64,000 nucleotides of DNA from Verticillium longisporum (taxonomy: Eukaryota; Ascomycota; Sordariomycetes; Glomerellales; Plectosphaerellaceae): the NCBI GenBank assembly GCA_019188255.1, contig JAETXT010000006.1, forward strand, positions 4,030,001 through 4,094,000, written 5' to 3'. This document shows, piece by piece, positions 35,023 through 47,201 of the stretch (the stretch's first letter is position 1; every line of letters begins with the position of its first letter). Made by a program: the position numbers and the translations under genes. The notes under the pieces were generated by a model. That model was not told the DNA's origin, ran no database searches, and saw only the letters and a list, made by a program, of their open reading frames with translations.

Positions 35023-35549
35023 CGTAGCGTGGTTGCTGGTTCTGATGCACCACATCTTTTTGTTCATCTCATGTCTGCGCTGTGCCTGGTCATTCATTTA
35101 GTGTACTTGGAGCAAGTTGAGTAACGAGTGCAAGTTCAATTTGTTCGGAGGTCATGGTCATTATTGTACAAGAAACATCATTGCAATCCGGCCTCGTCCA
35201 GCCCCTTTTTTTGCACCCTCAAACCAGAGACCCACGCCAGTCGCCACACCACATAAATAGGCATGCCATATCATCGTGATTCGCCAACGTAAGGTATACA
35301 TGAAATATGAGCTTTGTGGACTGCTGACTTAGCTCGGAGGAGAGATCAGTATTGTGACGCAACAACGGCACCCACCCCGGGATAGCCCTTCTGAGAATCG
35401 CTTGAAAACGGCTTGTGCTCGCCTCAAACCACCGCTACACTGCCAGCTTGAGCGTACTTTTGCGCCGCAACGGAGTTCCTAGCGGCACGGGATCTAGCAG
35501 GAACCCGTCAGAAATAGGACCCTCAAAGTGACTCGTGCATGGCGATCAT
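35023..35549. other. Convergent intergenic region pex11 / SR protein
   Basis: 3' flanks of two convergent genes. No gene seen. Confidence 0.55.
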
Positions 35550-37201
35550 TTACCAGTAGCGGCCGCCACGTTCATACTCGCGAGGAGGGTAGGGATCGCG
35601 GGGGTATCCAGGGTCGCGCGGAGGGGGAAAGTCACGAGGAGGCCGCTCATAAGGAGGCCTGCTGTTGGCGTATGGGTCCGGAGGAGGCGGGGATAGTCCC
35701 GGCGATAGGGGTCGTCGTAGCGACCGCGGGGGGGAGGGGGATAATCATCCATGGGGCGCCGGGGAGGCGACCGGTATCGAGCCCTCTCGTCGTAGTATTC
35801 TCTGCGAGGGCTTCTGTCACGGTAGCCGTCGCGGTAGCCACGGGGACTGTATCCACGGGGCGGTCCGCGACGATCGTAGTCGTCCACTGGAGGAGGAGGA
35901 GGAGGGCGGCGGCCGTTGGGGGATCGGGAACGACCTCGGTTGTCACGTGGAGGAATGTCGGGCTGGGTCTGTCTTCGTGTCAGTCATATACATGCATTGA
36001 GGGGTGCTCTGAAATTTGACTCACGTCAGCAACGCAGTTGACAGGCTTGCCTTTGAACTCTCGGCCGTCTAGCTTCTCCACAGCGGTTCTGAGGTCGGCA
36101 GCGGTCTCGAATTCAACAAAGCTAACAAAGAAATTAGCCGATGCTGGTGAAGCTGGTTAAAGGGACATATCTTACCCGCGTCCATTGCCATCGCGGCCAG
36201 TCTCGGAGTAGACAACGTCAAGGCTGGACTGACGAGCGAAGTCTTTCAGGTCCTATTCCAGAATTCCAAGTAAGTCGGTGTCCAGGACGCTGTTGTCACG
36301 TGTCGGTGGGGAAATGTTGTCCAAGCCAAAAAGAAGCCAGATGCGACGGAAGATAACCAGTAGTCGACATCCACCGGGGAGGAACGGGAAGCATCCTTTC
36401 GGACTCAAGAGGCTGGTGAGAAACCGAGATGCTGGCCCAGGTAGGGCCGCAGAGCCTCACTGGGGCGCCTGGTAAGGGACGCCGAGTTGAGCCGAGAGGA
36501 TAAGTCCGGGATACGGAGCGCAGGCCCAAGAAACGGGAAAGGGGTAGAAGTCCGGGGATCCAGCTTATGAGAATGGGAGAGAACAACAGACCTGCCAACT
36601 GGTATCCGTGGGTAGTCCCGTAATCTGCATCCGGTGCTGAGTACGACGTGGTCGGGGTGCACCCCGCTCGTTGTGAGTGTTGTTGTTGTTGTTGTTGAAC
36701 CCACCAGGAGCGGCGCCGCCATCGCGGTGCCGGGTGCCACGAGCGAATTGAACGGTCAGACGTTCGCCCATGAAGTCAGATCCATCTGGTGATATCTGGT
36801 TAGCGAGATGATTCGTTGGTTGGCACGGTTGACGGCCGAGGTTATAGGCTTACGGAAGGCTGTGTGGTGAGGTTAGCGACGATGACGTACTGTAGAGGAG
36901 CCATATTCATATTGTCAACATACCAGGAACAACATCACGCGCATCCATGGCGTCCTTGTACTCGATGAAGCCAAAGCCATTCATGAGTTTTATCTCAGTA
37001 ATTTCGCCAGTGCCATGGGTAGCAAAGTGCCCCTCGACTTCAGCTTTGGTAACTAATCGCGAACAGCCTATCAGTCATTGCTACAGGGTTATTGATGAAT
37101 CATGACATTCATGACCAAACAATATCTCTGTAGAAAGGAGTATTCTTACCATTACGCGGGAGGTTGCCCAGGTAGAGCCTGGTGGACGAAACCTCGGTCA
37201 T
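35550..37201 (-). CDS. Two-RRM SR-type splicing factor with a 6-nt micro-exon (one-base frame break in the tail)
   Basis: SR protein resembling fission-yeast Srp2/Npl3; binds pre-mRNA and promotes splicing or export. Exons: 37201-37150, 37052-36924, 36859-36854 (6 nt), 36785-36592, 36252-36176, 36121-36025, 35968-35550. RRM1: TRLYLGNLPRNVTKAEVE (RNP2) and MNGFGFIEYKDAMDARDVVP (RNP1), continuing AFHGSDFMGERLTVQFARG across the micro-exon. An Asn run follows, then RRM2: HRMQITGLPTDTSWQDLKDF and GRGFVEFETAADL. The tail is Arg/Tyr/Pro/Asp-rich with RS and SPRR motifs. At the G run 35689-35692 (C on the coding strand) one extra base restores an R/P/Y-rich end, PPREYERGGRYW, giving 324 residues; read literally, it turns into an unrelated sequence. 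The 339-nt intron between the RRMs is long for this genome. Confidence 0.86.
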
Positions 37202-37650
37202 CTTGTCGTGGAGTGGAGCCGGGATGGAGAGGCTGCGCCTGTCCTTGAAGGGTCTATCGATTCGCTCGACGCGTCCGAATTGGGAGTAACTGCTGTGGTG
37301 ATGAAGAAATGCAGATTGATGTGACCGCAATGGGAGGAGTGGGCGATGAGGGACTGTCGGGAGAAAACAGTGATCGAGGTTGGCGCACAGGAACCTCCGT
37401 GTCAGACGAGAGTTTGGAAGTATGGGGGTATCAAAGGCTGAGGACCGAATGGGTTGTGTTGATAGGATTGGCGCCGGGCTACGGCTGCAGCTACAGCAGC
37501 GCAAGAGTCTCGATGGCAGCGGCGTCGGTGAGGTTGTTAGCCGTGATGACCTGGTGTCTGCAGCTCCTCCACTGATGGGAAGAGGTGAAGTTGGAAGGTG
37601 TAGAGGGCGGAGCGGCTAAATCGTGGTCAACTGGATGCAAGCACTGGAGT
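37202..37650. other. SR-protein gene promoter / 5' leader
   Basis: 450 bp between the SR gene start and the MITE; includes the left 8-bp duplication ACTGGAGT at 37643-37650. No gene seen. Confidence 0.5.
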
Positions 37651-38228
37651 GAGGTATAAGTTCACCTGACCATTGGGTATCGACCTGAGCTGACCATTAG
37701 GTCCGCTTTTAATCTACGCTAAGCCTCTTTAGGAGCCGACCTAACTATTAGGGGGTGCTATAGGGTGCGATTAAAAGCTATACTGGAATATTACGTGCCT
37801 TAGTTACCTAATATAATAGAGGCCAGGCCAGACTACTAAGTCTACTAAGGCCAGGCTAGACTAATAAGTCCACTAACGCTAGACTATTAAGTCCACTAAG
37901 GCTAGACTACTAAATCTATTAAAGCTAGACTATTAAATCTATTATAATTAGCTTATTAAAGCTATATAATAAAGCTTTTATTTTTTTCTAATTTTTTAGA
38001 AAATAATCTATTCTAAATTAATTCTAAATCGATTCTAAATCGATTCTAAATAGATTATTAAAGATAGAGAAATTTGTTAATCTTAGGTAAGCCTATTTTA
38101 ATACTTTTACCCTATTCTTATACCCCCTAATAGTCAGGTTAGCTCCTAAAGGGGTTTAGCGTAAATTAAAAGCGGACCTAATAGTCAGCTCAGGTCAATA
38201 CCCAATGGTTAGGTGAGCTATAGCCTCT
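37651..38228. mobile_element. Non-autonomous foldback/MITE-like element, copy 2
   Basis: About 578 bp, same family as 18127-18809. The ends match in both orientations because of the long terminal inverted repeats, but the interior is reversed relative to copy 1: the GATTAAAAGC/CTGGAATATTACGTGCC side is on the left here. The internal tandem repeats are fewer and more degraded, explaining the shorter length. Flanked by an 8-bp direct repeat ACTGGAGT (37643-37650 and 38229-38236), with one unpaired T at the right edge. No open frame of note. It sits about 450 bp upstream of the SR-protein start codon. Confidence 0.85.
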
Positions 38229-38815
38229 ACTGGAGTAGGTAGCTGCAGAGGAGCTTTCGATGGCTCGCCTAGAGGTCCAGGTGGGGAAGACTTGAGCATA
38301 ATGTGGCAGGGGGTGTTTGTGCACCGAGGTGGGTGGAGAAGGTGTAAACGGTCTCCACGGGCTGACGTTGTGCCGTGCGGCTGTGCAAGCCACCGGCAGG
38401 GTAGAAGTATCGTTAGGTACCTACCTTAAAGTTACCTTGCCTACCTCCAGGGCCTCTCCAGCCCCCTGCCACGCAGAGCACTACCGAGAGCTTGACGGCT
38501 GGCTGGAGTCGGAGCTCCTCGACATTGGACGCGCTTACAACCACGGACCTCGGTTTGTCACTTTGTTTATTAGAACGGGTGTTATGAAGCTAGCAGTCTT
38601 CTGTCCGATGAATAATGCAGTTCGATTGAATTGAAGGCTGCTACCAATGCAGTTGGCATCCAGACGCCTCTGGCTAAAACTCTCAATCTTCTATGTATGC
38701 AATGATTCCCATCCTTCAAGCCTCGGTTCACAACCCTGCCTCGCACAAACATTGTGTCACTCAAACAATATATCTATAAACTCGTCCATCAGAGTGAAGG
38801 CCAGATGAGCGCTGT
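38229..38815. other. Intergenic region, 3' flank of the MDM1-like gene
   Basis: Contains a TAGGTACCTACC-type palindrome at about 38414-38427. No gene seen. Confidence 0.5.
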
Positions 38816-41800
38816 TCAGTCATTAGCTGAGTTGTCCGGAAAAGGGGGAGGATGCGCATACTTGAGCCTGGAGTTATTGAGAGTCGCGAATATCCGTCTG
38901 CTTGCAGCCTGGGCGTTCGCCCTTCCTACTACACTGCCAGCAACATCAGGTACCAGCGTTGCCAGCATCAGGCTAGCCTCTGTGCGACTTTTCTTCTTTT
39001 CAGATGCAGTTCTGGCCTTTCGCTCTTTTCGTGCCTGTCCGTCGGGCCACATGCTGTCGCGCACCAGTCCGATATAACGGAGTATGGCTTCCTCTTGAAC
39101 GAGTGACTTGACGTTGTCTCTTACCTTCCTTTCAATCGTGCCTCCCAGGAGCTGCTGCAACACCACAACGACAGCCCGGCCGCGAAGCCAGTTGTTGCCC
39201 CTGTTCAGCTCGAATACCTCCAGAAAGATGTCGCAGATTGGTTTGATGAAGGGCTCTAACTCCTTGTTCTCAAAAGCGTTCAGCTCCGCCTCAGCCTCGG
39301 CCGCGCTGATGCCGTTCTCGGCTACACTCAAGGGCATGGTGTTGAGCTGGCTGGTGGCCGCCGCGATGAGGTTCTGCCCAGCCACCGAAAGCTGGTCAAG
39401 GACTGGGATGTTACCCAAAATATCTTCCATGCCGTCCGTTACCGAGTCATACAGACGGGTGATCATATCCCTTTGATACTCTCGGTCGACGAGATCCTGG
39501 CCCTCAGCAATTGTGCTTTGCGATAAGAATGCGCGCAAATCCCGGCTGCGGCATACCTCTGGCAACTGAAGAAGTTCACGTAGGTAGACTTCCAGAGCAG
39601 CTCGCCGCTTACGAAGGAACTCGCTTTGGAACTTCATCATGACCCGTCGCCGAGGGAAATCGAGATTTCTGACAGACGGTACGCTTGAACGAAGCTTCTG
39701 GTGAAGCTCGTGGAACTCGCTGTACCGTCTTGTAACCATCCACGTGGCTGCCGGCATCTTCTCGCCAGCGTTTCTCTGCACTTCGATCACGTACAAGGCG
39801 AATTCCCTCCCGTCATCTTCTCGTCCTACTTGGATAGACTTGATCCTGACTGTAGACCGCCCATACAAGCTGTTGTCGCTTTCTTGCACCACGTACTGCT
39901 GCCTCTGGAGTTCCTTGCGCCGCATTTCTCGTTGCAAGCTCGCTTTAGACTTTCTCAAAATGCGAAGCTCGGCTGTGTTGTTTGTCAGTTCTGCTTTTCG
40001 AGTAAGAGAATCCACGATGGCATCCTGGGCGGCTAGACGCTCAATGTCATTAGACAACGCTGCGATGGCTTCTGCCAAGCCCAGGTCGCCAGGAGCAGCC
40101 TCGTGTACTTCATCATCTTCATCCGCTCGTGATTCGTCGGCCAGATCATCTTGCTCCTCAGGGATGTACCTGTCCTCGTCACCAAACAGATCGTCGTCCA
40201 CGAAGACGCCAATGCGCGACGCAGCGCTGACGAGGCCCAGCGACGACAAACTTGGTCTTTCGCCATCTTTTGCGGCTGCCATAGTTTTCACAGCATCCAC
40301 CGAGCCCCGTGTTGAATCGTTATCACCTGAAAAGAGACTAGCTGGCCGCATCTCCTCCGGTCCGAATAGAGAAGCTCTGAATTCCTCAGCCGTTTTGGGT
40401 CGATCGCCGTCCTCCATGATATTATTTAGTGCTTCTTCCATAGCTTGAACCACAGTTGTGTCTGGCACATGTCGGCCGATGTCTTGATCTAAGCTCTGCA
40501 CAGAGTCTATCATGCCGTCGACATCGAGTTCCTCGTCGTCGAATAAGCGATTGGAAGGCTCCTCGTCTAGGGATTGCCGCGAATTTGCAAGATGATCGAT
40601 GCCAGTGCCACTGCTCTCCATGGACCTTAAGTCTGTCACGGAGCCGCCACGCTTGGGCTGCAGATGCGCGAGTCGAGGAGTTGGTCGCGTGGCAGACTTG
40701 GGCTTGTTTTGATACGATTGTGAAGCTCTATGTGTCGGCGGATGTGCTGGCCCGGCTACTGAGGGTTCGTGAGATGATGGTGTGTGTGAAGGTTGTGAAA
40801 TAGGGAGTTGGTGCTGAAGCCTCCTGCGAGGCTAGACATTTGTAGAACAGATCTGATTTTTTGAAGCTTTGGAAATACCGTCCCTGCATATTTTCCAATA
40901 CAGCGGACTGCGCCCCGAGTATGGCCCGCCTAGCCTTGTAATACTGTTCCGGCGTCGCAGCTTTGCCGGCACTCAAGAAAGCTCGCACCTCACTCCTGGC
41001 AGCTTGCGATATGTTGAGTTGAGGATTAGCCATGTATGCCTGCTCGATCTGAGCGAGGTCAAGTCGATCAGAGTCGCTCCACATGGGAAGCTGCGACGGC
41101 ATCTGCTCATCGTTGGCTTCCTCTTCCTCTAACGGGTTGCGGAAGCCGTCGACAACGAGCCAGAACTGCACCAGGGGCAATACATGGTGCCTGTCCATGA
41201 ATTCCATGAAGTACGACAACCCGGACAAGTCGCGCAAGAGATCAACGAGCGTTGCATTCTCCAACTTGGATGTTCTCGGCGCCGGGGTATTCATCGATGT
41301 AGCAGGCGCTGCAGCTTTATGATCTCCGCCGACGGCAAGGAGCTGTACCTTCTGATCAAGCAGGCGTTTTCCCATGTCCAGGCGGCGAAGATAGACCTGA
41401 TCTTGGTTCTCCTGTGACGAGTCCCGCTTGTAAAGACTGGCAATTTCACTTCGAAGGCGCCGAGCGTCAGAGAGGTTATTGACTTTCCGGATTGCGCGGA
41501 TAAACTTTTCGAACTTGCGTTCGCTATCACCAGGGACAAGGCGGGGTATGATCGCAGCTTTGCCCGGCTTAGGTGCTGGGGAAGCATGTTGGTCCAGAGC
41601 TGCCCTCAATTTTCGCACGGTTGAGCGGTCCTGGAGCATCGACCTCCCGTAGTTCTCCATGATTTGATTCCACGTATCAGGTTCCGCAAGGAGTTGTAGC
41701 ACTGGGAAGAGGATCGCACAAGCCACAATTTCGCGGATTATGATGGACACGGCGCGGCTGGCGAGTAGATTCGGTGGCAACAAACTGGGAAGAATGCGGG

Positions 41801-42506
41801 CAACAGTCTTCCGCAAGTAGTCTTGCTGCACAAGCTTCGTATCGGGAAAAGACAGAGAGGCTGCGGGATGTAGCTTGCCCTCTCTATACTTGGACGCTAT
41901 GGCAAGATCCAGCTCTTCAGACTCCGTAACAGAGTGGTTGAGTTTCTTCCCTCGAACCGAGTGTTCCGCATCGCAGAAATCTTTGAAGTGTATTGTCATT
42001 ACGGGAACAAGCCTGCTGGTGACTATTTCGGCGAGGTCGAGCTCCAACAGCCGGTTTCGAAGATTGCCGAGAGCAATACGGACGGCCTTATCGACTTCAT
42101 CTGGGAAGGTGGGGTTCTTGCTTATGTGGGAGTACCAAGAAGAGACGAAGTCGCGCATGATAAGTCCAAGGAGGTCGTCAAGGGCGCTGGAGACGTTCGG
42201 CAGGCTGGCGTATAGTGATGTCTTTGAATACGACTGTCGAACTTGTAGGCTGGCGCAATCGGCTGCCCATGCCGTCGGGTCATGGAAGATGGCGCCATTC
42301 GGGCGGGGAGACCGATGATTAAGAGCGATTCGTGAGCCTCTGGAAGTAAGGAGAATGACCAAAAGAATGGCGAGCAAGGTCGAAGCAATGCCGCTGAAAT
42401 AGGCGTAACCTGACCATCGTAGCGCGGGAGCCCAGCTAACGACGTATCCCCAACCGACAAAGCATGCGAAGCCGGAGAGGATTAGGTCTCTTTTTGAGAG
42501 AGCCAT
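38816..42506 (-). CDS. mdm1: MDM1/SNX13-type sorting nexin: TM, PXA, RGS, PX and nexin-C domains (one frame break)
   Basis: ER-anchored inter-organelle tether of about 1230 residues (yeast MDM1: ER-vacuole contacts, lipid metabolism). The ATG at 42506 begins MALSKRDLILSG; two membrane segments lie at about residues 8-45. PXA: HDPTAWAADCASLQ.. through FPVLQLLAEPDTWNQIM. RGS: LSYFMEFMDRHHVLPLVQFW through YFQSFKKSDLFYKCLAS. PX: IEVQRNAGEKMPAATWMVTR with RRYSEFHELHQKLR and DFPRRRVM. Nexin-C: WLRGRAVVVVLQQLLGGTIE. The two halves lie in different frames, switching between about 40728 and 40825, after ASQEAS and before HTPSSHEPSVAG. A gain of two C residues in CTCCC (coding strand; GGG at 40803-40805) or loss of one base would join them. 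No intron fits. Confidence 0.88.
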
Positions 42507-43235
42507 AATCCAGCAATCCAAGTAGCGAAGGTTGTCACGGCATGACTTGCAGTCATAATCATGCTGTCGCTAGAATTCGTATTTGATGTCGCATAAGAGC
42601 CGTAGAGGGGGGCTTTGGGATTCCCGGGACACTTGGGCGAGCTGTTGCACGACGAGAGCCCCTGATTGGCAGGCGGTGAGGCTGACCCTTGATGCAGATA
42701 AGGCGCATCCCTGTCAACGACTCGAGGACTAATACCATGCAATTTAATGCTGCATTCAACGTAAAACTAGTTGAACAGACGGGTGTGACTTGGCCAGGCT
42801 GCCGTGCTTGTGTACGTTTCTTTTGAGCCGAGACTCGAATTATTTACTTCGTATTGCTCTATTGTACAGCCGAAGAAAGCATCTTATACCGGGCAGGGAC
42901 ACTATGGCTCGCCAAGACTGAGACCCAGACGCAAGTTGTTCCCTTTAAAGCAGCCATAAACTGTGAGCAAGCCATGTGACTAGGCATGCCCATGGTGGCA
43001 GGTTCAAGTCAGAAACACTATTAGGCCTCGAGCGAAGGGAAATCGGATCAGTGTCCTACTCCTCGCGAGGTGCCTGTTCCCAGTGCACATAGTTGGCCCG
43101 TCGCGTAACGAAGCCCGCCCAGGCGCGGTGCATCCTGCTTGACTTGCTTGCAAACCATCAAGCATCGGGTTGTGGTAAGCCCGTGATCGGATTTATCAGG
43201 TCGAAAACTGTTCATGGAGGTTTTGTTGACTTCCA
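42507..43235. other. Intergenic region mdm1 / trm8
   Basis: About 730 bp with mdm1 promoter and trm8 3' flank. Short minus-strand frames directly upstream of mdm1 show no recognisable product. Confidence 0.5.
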
Positions 43236-44191
<956 letters not shown>

Positions 44192-44901
44192 GGTTTCGCA
44201 AGGAAAGAGACTTTGGGCTCCTCTGTGTCTCCGTGAATGCTCAGATGTTGCGGAGAAGTTCCTCAGGGTGGACAGGAGAATGGGTAACAGAGGTGGCTTA
44301 ACTGATTGTGAAGCATATGCGAATCCTAATCGTGGGGCAGCCTTGGTGGAGTTTTTGCGTTCAAGGTGAGTGGAAGGCGGGGCACCCAGACCCCTGTCGG
44401 ATACCTCCCAGGTATGCCAGTGCGTATGGACCCCCCTTCCCTCTTCCCCACGCGTGTATGAACACCCCAGCATCTCCTTCTAGCACTGCCACCCGCGTGT
44501 GTGGGTAACCACTCAGTGTCATCGAACGAAATGCATGCAACATCAGTTACATCTCATTAACAACATCTCACTGCCTACTACAGCGGATTACTTGCATTCC
44601 TCAACTGCGCAAAGTTTCTGTCCCACAACGGACTGTCGCGACCCCTGATGTCATGAAATAACTGGATGGATTTCTTCAGCATTGATTCTCTCCATGCGCA
44701 TCAAGTCTAAGGCACGAGATCTCTGCAGAGAGGCATGATAGCACCAGGCGTTTGGGATCATCTGAATGCCCACGATAGCCAGTTAGTCCCCGGGGCCACG
44801 TCCATTGCTTCCAACTTCAGTGTACATTCGGTGTTTTACTCCCGAAAACCACTTTCGCTCATCCATAAGAAAACCCCATCTTTGCAGCTGGCGATTTCAC
44901 A
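44192..44901. other. Divergent promoter region trm8 / small membrane protein gene
   Basis: 710 bp. Short frames only; nothing recognisable. Confidence 0.5.
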
Positions 44902-45353
44902 ATGGCGAATCGAGACCAGGAGCCAGTCTCTTCGTCCTGGATACAGATGTTTATGGACTCTACGATGATGTCGTCGACCTATCCCGCAATAGTCAGATAC
45001 ATCTCTGGTGCTTGCGTATGTTGCTCTCCTATTCGCCCGCCCAGACATCGGTTGTAACAGCAGTGCTGACTTTCTTCAACAAGATCGCGTTGGGTCTGTT
45101 TTTCATACTACCAGCCGTTATATTGGTCCTTCTGGATCTTGTCATCTGGTTTTGTCGCCTTCTCTGTGGCCGGGCGCCTGCCCTCACTGAAAATGCCGCT
45201 CGGCATGAGTCCGGCGCGACTGTCCCTGAGGCGAGCCCTCACAACCGTCGGCAAGACAAGCACGTCGCTCTGCAACAAGTTTCGGACGGAAACAAGCGTC
45301 GGGTCCCTCAACAGCGAGAGCAAGTGAGCGGATCAACGGAAAGATCATCATAA
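44902..45353 (+). CDS. Small single-pass membrane protein, unknown function
   Basis: Exons 44902-45007 and 45061-45353 give 132 residues. The 53-nt intron runs from a GTGCTT donor to a GTAACAG acceptor and joins YPAIVRYIS to AVLTFFNKIALGLF in phase. The N-terminus is polar (MANRDQEPVSSSW). One strong membrane segment, about residues 45-68, is very hydrophobic (GLFFILPAVILVLLDLVIWF), followed by CRLLCG and a polar, Arg/Gln/Ser-rich tail. No signal-peptide cleavage site is obvious, so it may be a signal anchor. I do not recognise a family. The intron fit and the abrupt membrane segment support a real gene; an unspliced frame from 44805 is the alternative. Function cannot be inferred from the neighbours (trm8, CCDC174-like). 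Confidence 0.55.
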
Positions 45354-46142
45354 GTACTCGAGGCTCACAAACACACCGCCGAAATCGTCATGCTTGGCGC
45401 GGGTCCAATGACCTTGCGATTCCTATCCAAAAATTGACAGACCAGACGAGCATCGTTCGGTATGCGTATCATTGACATGGGCCGACATGATCGAGCGTGG
45501 CCGGTGAAATAAACGTGATGCTTTTGTTGCTGTCTCACTTTATACAGCGGGAGAACACTGTTTTGACTACTGCTGTGCCTGGCAGCTACCAAGGGAGCTC
45601 TTATACATCTCCGCGCGAGAGACATATGTTACCAGCCTTTCTCAGTAAACCTTGAGCTATAAGCCTTGCCCAACAGTGACATACTGGTCTTCAATAGCAG
45701 AGTTACGGCAGCGTAGTATTCAAGCATTTTTGTCCCTGGTCAGGCCTTCATCGGCTGTTGAACATGTTGGCGGACCTTGGGTTATGACATAAAGCAAAGA
45801 TTCGACACAGGACGAGACAATGAAGTAGTGTTGTCGCTCATGTTTCTACTAGTGGTCCATAGAGAGCAGTGGGGAAACAACAGACATGAAGTCATCCGAC
45901 CAAGTGCTTGGGGGTGTACAATGATGAGGTGGATTCAGAACCCCCCCCGCCCCCTACAACCATCCACATGCTGAACCCTCAGCGCATCTTTATCAGCTTA
46001 TCTACAGTAGCTGTCTGATGTACCCCAGCGAGTAAACCGAAATCCCCATCTGGCGAACGCATCACCAACCTGTGATCCAGCGTTTCTTCGCCACAGCATA
46101 GAGCACACGGCTTTCACTACTGCCTACAACTTTGCCCCAACC
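45354..46142. other. Intergenic region
   Basis: About 790 bp with no supportable gene; contains a C-rich run at about 45944-45954 and the promoter of the CCDC174-like gene. Confidence 0.5.
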
Positions 46143-47201
46143 ATGCCCCAAGACCCGAACCTCTACGGCCAGCCCGCGCCCAAAAGGCGAAAGAACAACT
46201 CCGCCTTGACGAGCACCCTAGACTTCACAGCACAGCTGACCTCGCTGCTCAACGGTTCCGCCACATCTACCACGTCCGCTGCCGCCCGGCCACGGCCAGG
46301 GCCCTCGAAGACCACGAAAGATGCCGCGGTGTCCAAGTCCAGAGCGGCCCGAGAGGCGAGGCGCGACAATAAGCTGTCCCTCAAGGATGCGCCTGGGCAG
46401 GACGAGGCGCAGACGTTGGCCAGCACGCGGCGCAAGATGGAAGAGAAGGCTCGGCTCTACGCCGCCATGAAGCGCGGCGACTATGTTTCCAAGGAGAACG
46501 AGGCCGCACCGCTCGTCGACTTTGATCGCAAATGGGCCGAGGCGGAAGAACAGCGTGAGCAAGATGATGAGTCTAGCTCAGGGTCCGACGACGATTACGA
46601 CGGCGGCGGCGGCAAAGGAAAATTATCCGAGAATAACACAGATGGCAATGAACTGGTTGAATATGAGGATGAATTCGGTCGATTGAGGCGCGGTACCAGG
46701 GCCGAGATCGACAGACTGGAGCGCCAGCGCCGGCGTGGTGTTCTTGGCGCAGAGGCACTGGAGGGCATGGCGGCTCGACCCAAGGCCCCGACTCAAATCA
46801 TCTACGGTGACACGATACAAACGCTCGCCTTCGTGCCCGAAGATGCAGAAAATATGGACGCGCTGGCGCGCAAGCGTGACAGGAGTCCGACGCCACCCGA
46901 AGCGAAACACTACGATGCAGACAGCGAGATGAGAACGAAAGGAGCAGGCTTCTACAAGTTCAGCCGGGATGAGGAAACACGGATGGCCGAGATGGAAAAC
47001 CTGGAGAAGGAGAGACAGCAAACAGAAGAGAAGAGACGAGCGCTGGATGACAAGAAGCAGGCTAGGCGGCAGCAGATAGAGGAGAGGAGGAAAGAGCTCG
47101 AGGGCAGAAGGGCTAAGAAGATGGCTGACAACTTCCTCGATACTCTAGCCGCAGATTACGGTGGTCGTGAGTTGGATGGTAAAGACGAAGCCGAGGCATG
47201 A
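46143..47201 (+). CDS. CCDC174 homologue (DUF4078), nuclear coiled-coil protein
   Basis: Intronless, 352 residues from ATG 46143 (MPQDPNLYGQPAPKRRKNNS). Lys/Arg clusters at the N-terminus (PKRRKN) suggest nuclear localisation. The family core is the segment EYEDEFGRLRRGTRAEIDRL (about residues 170-190) and the DUF4078 motif GAGFYKFSRDEETRMAEMEN, followed by a long Glu/Arg/Lys coiled coil (ERQQTEEKRRALDDKKQARR onward). An acidic stretch with DDESSSGSDDDYDGGGG lies before the core. Human CCDC174 associates with the exon-junction complex and spliceosome; the fungal role is inferred only. Length and order of motifs fit the family, with no disruption. Confidence 0.85.
   Translation: MPQDPNLYGQPAPKRRKNNSALTSTLDFTAQLTSLLNGSATSTTSAAARPRPGPSKTTKDAAVSKSRAAREARRDNKLSLKDAPGQDEAQTLASTRRKMEEKARLYAAMKRGDYVSKENEAAPLVDFDRKWAEAEEQREQDDESSSGSDDDYDGGGGKGKLSENNTDGNELVEYEDEFGRLRRGTRAEIDRLERQRRRGVLGAEALEGMAARPKAPTQIIYGDTIQTLAFVPEDAENMDALARKRDRSPTPPEAKHYDADSEMRTKGAGFYKFSRDEETRMAEMENLEKERQQTEEKRRALDDKKQARRQQIEERRKELEGRRAKKMADNFLDTLAADYGGRELDGKDEAEA

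Noticed and set aside
34225..35097. 290-codon minus-strand frame covering pex11
   Set aside because: Antisense shadow of PEX11, extended by chance beyond both ends.
43001..43030. tRNA B-box-like GGTTCAAGTC
   Set aside because: No matching A box, acceptor stem or anticodon arm around it.
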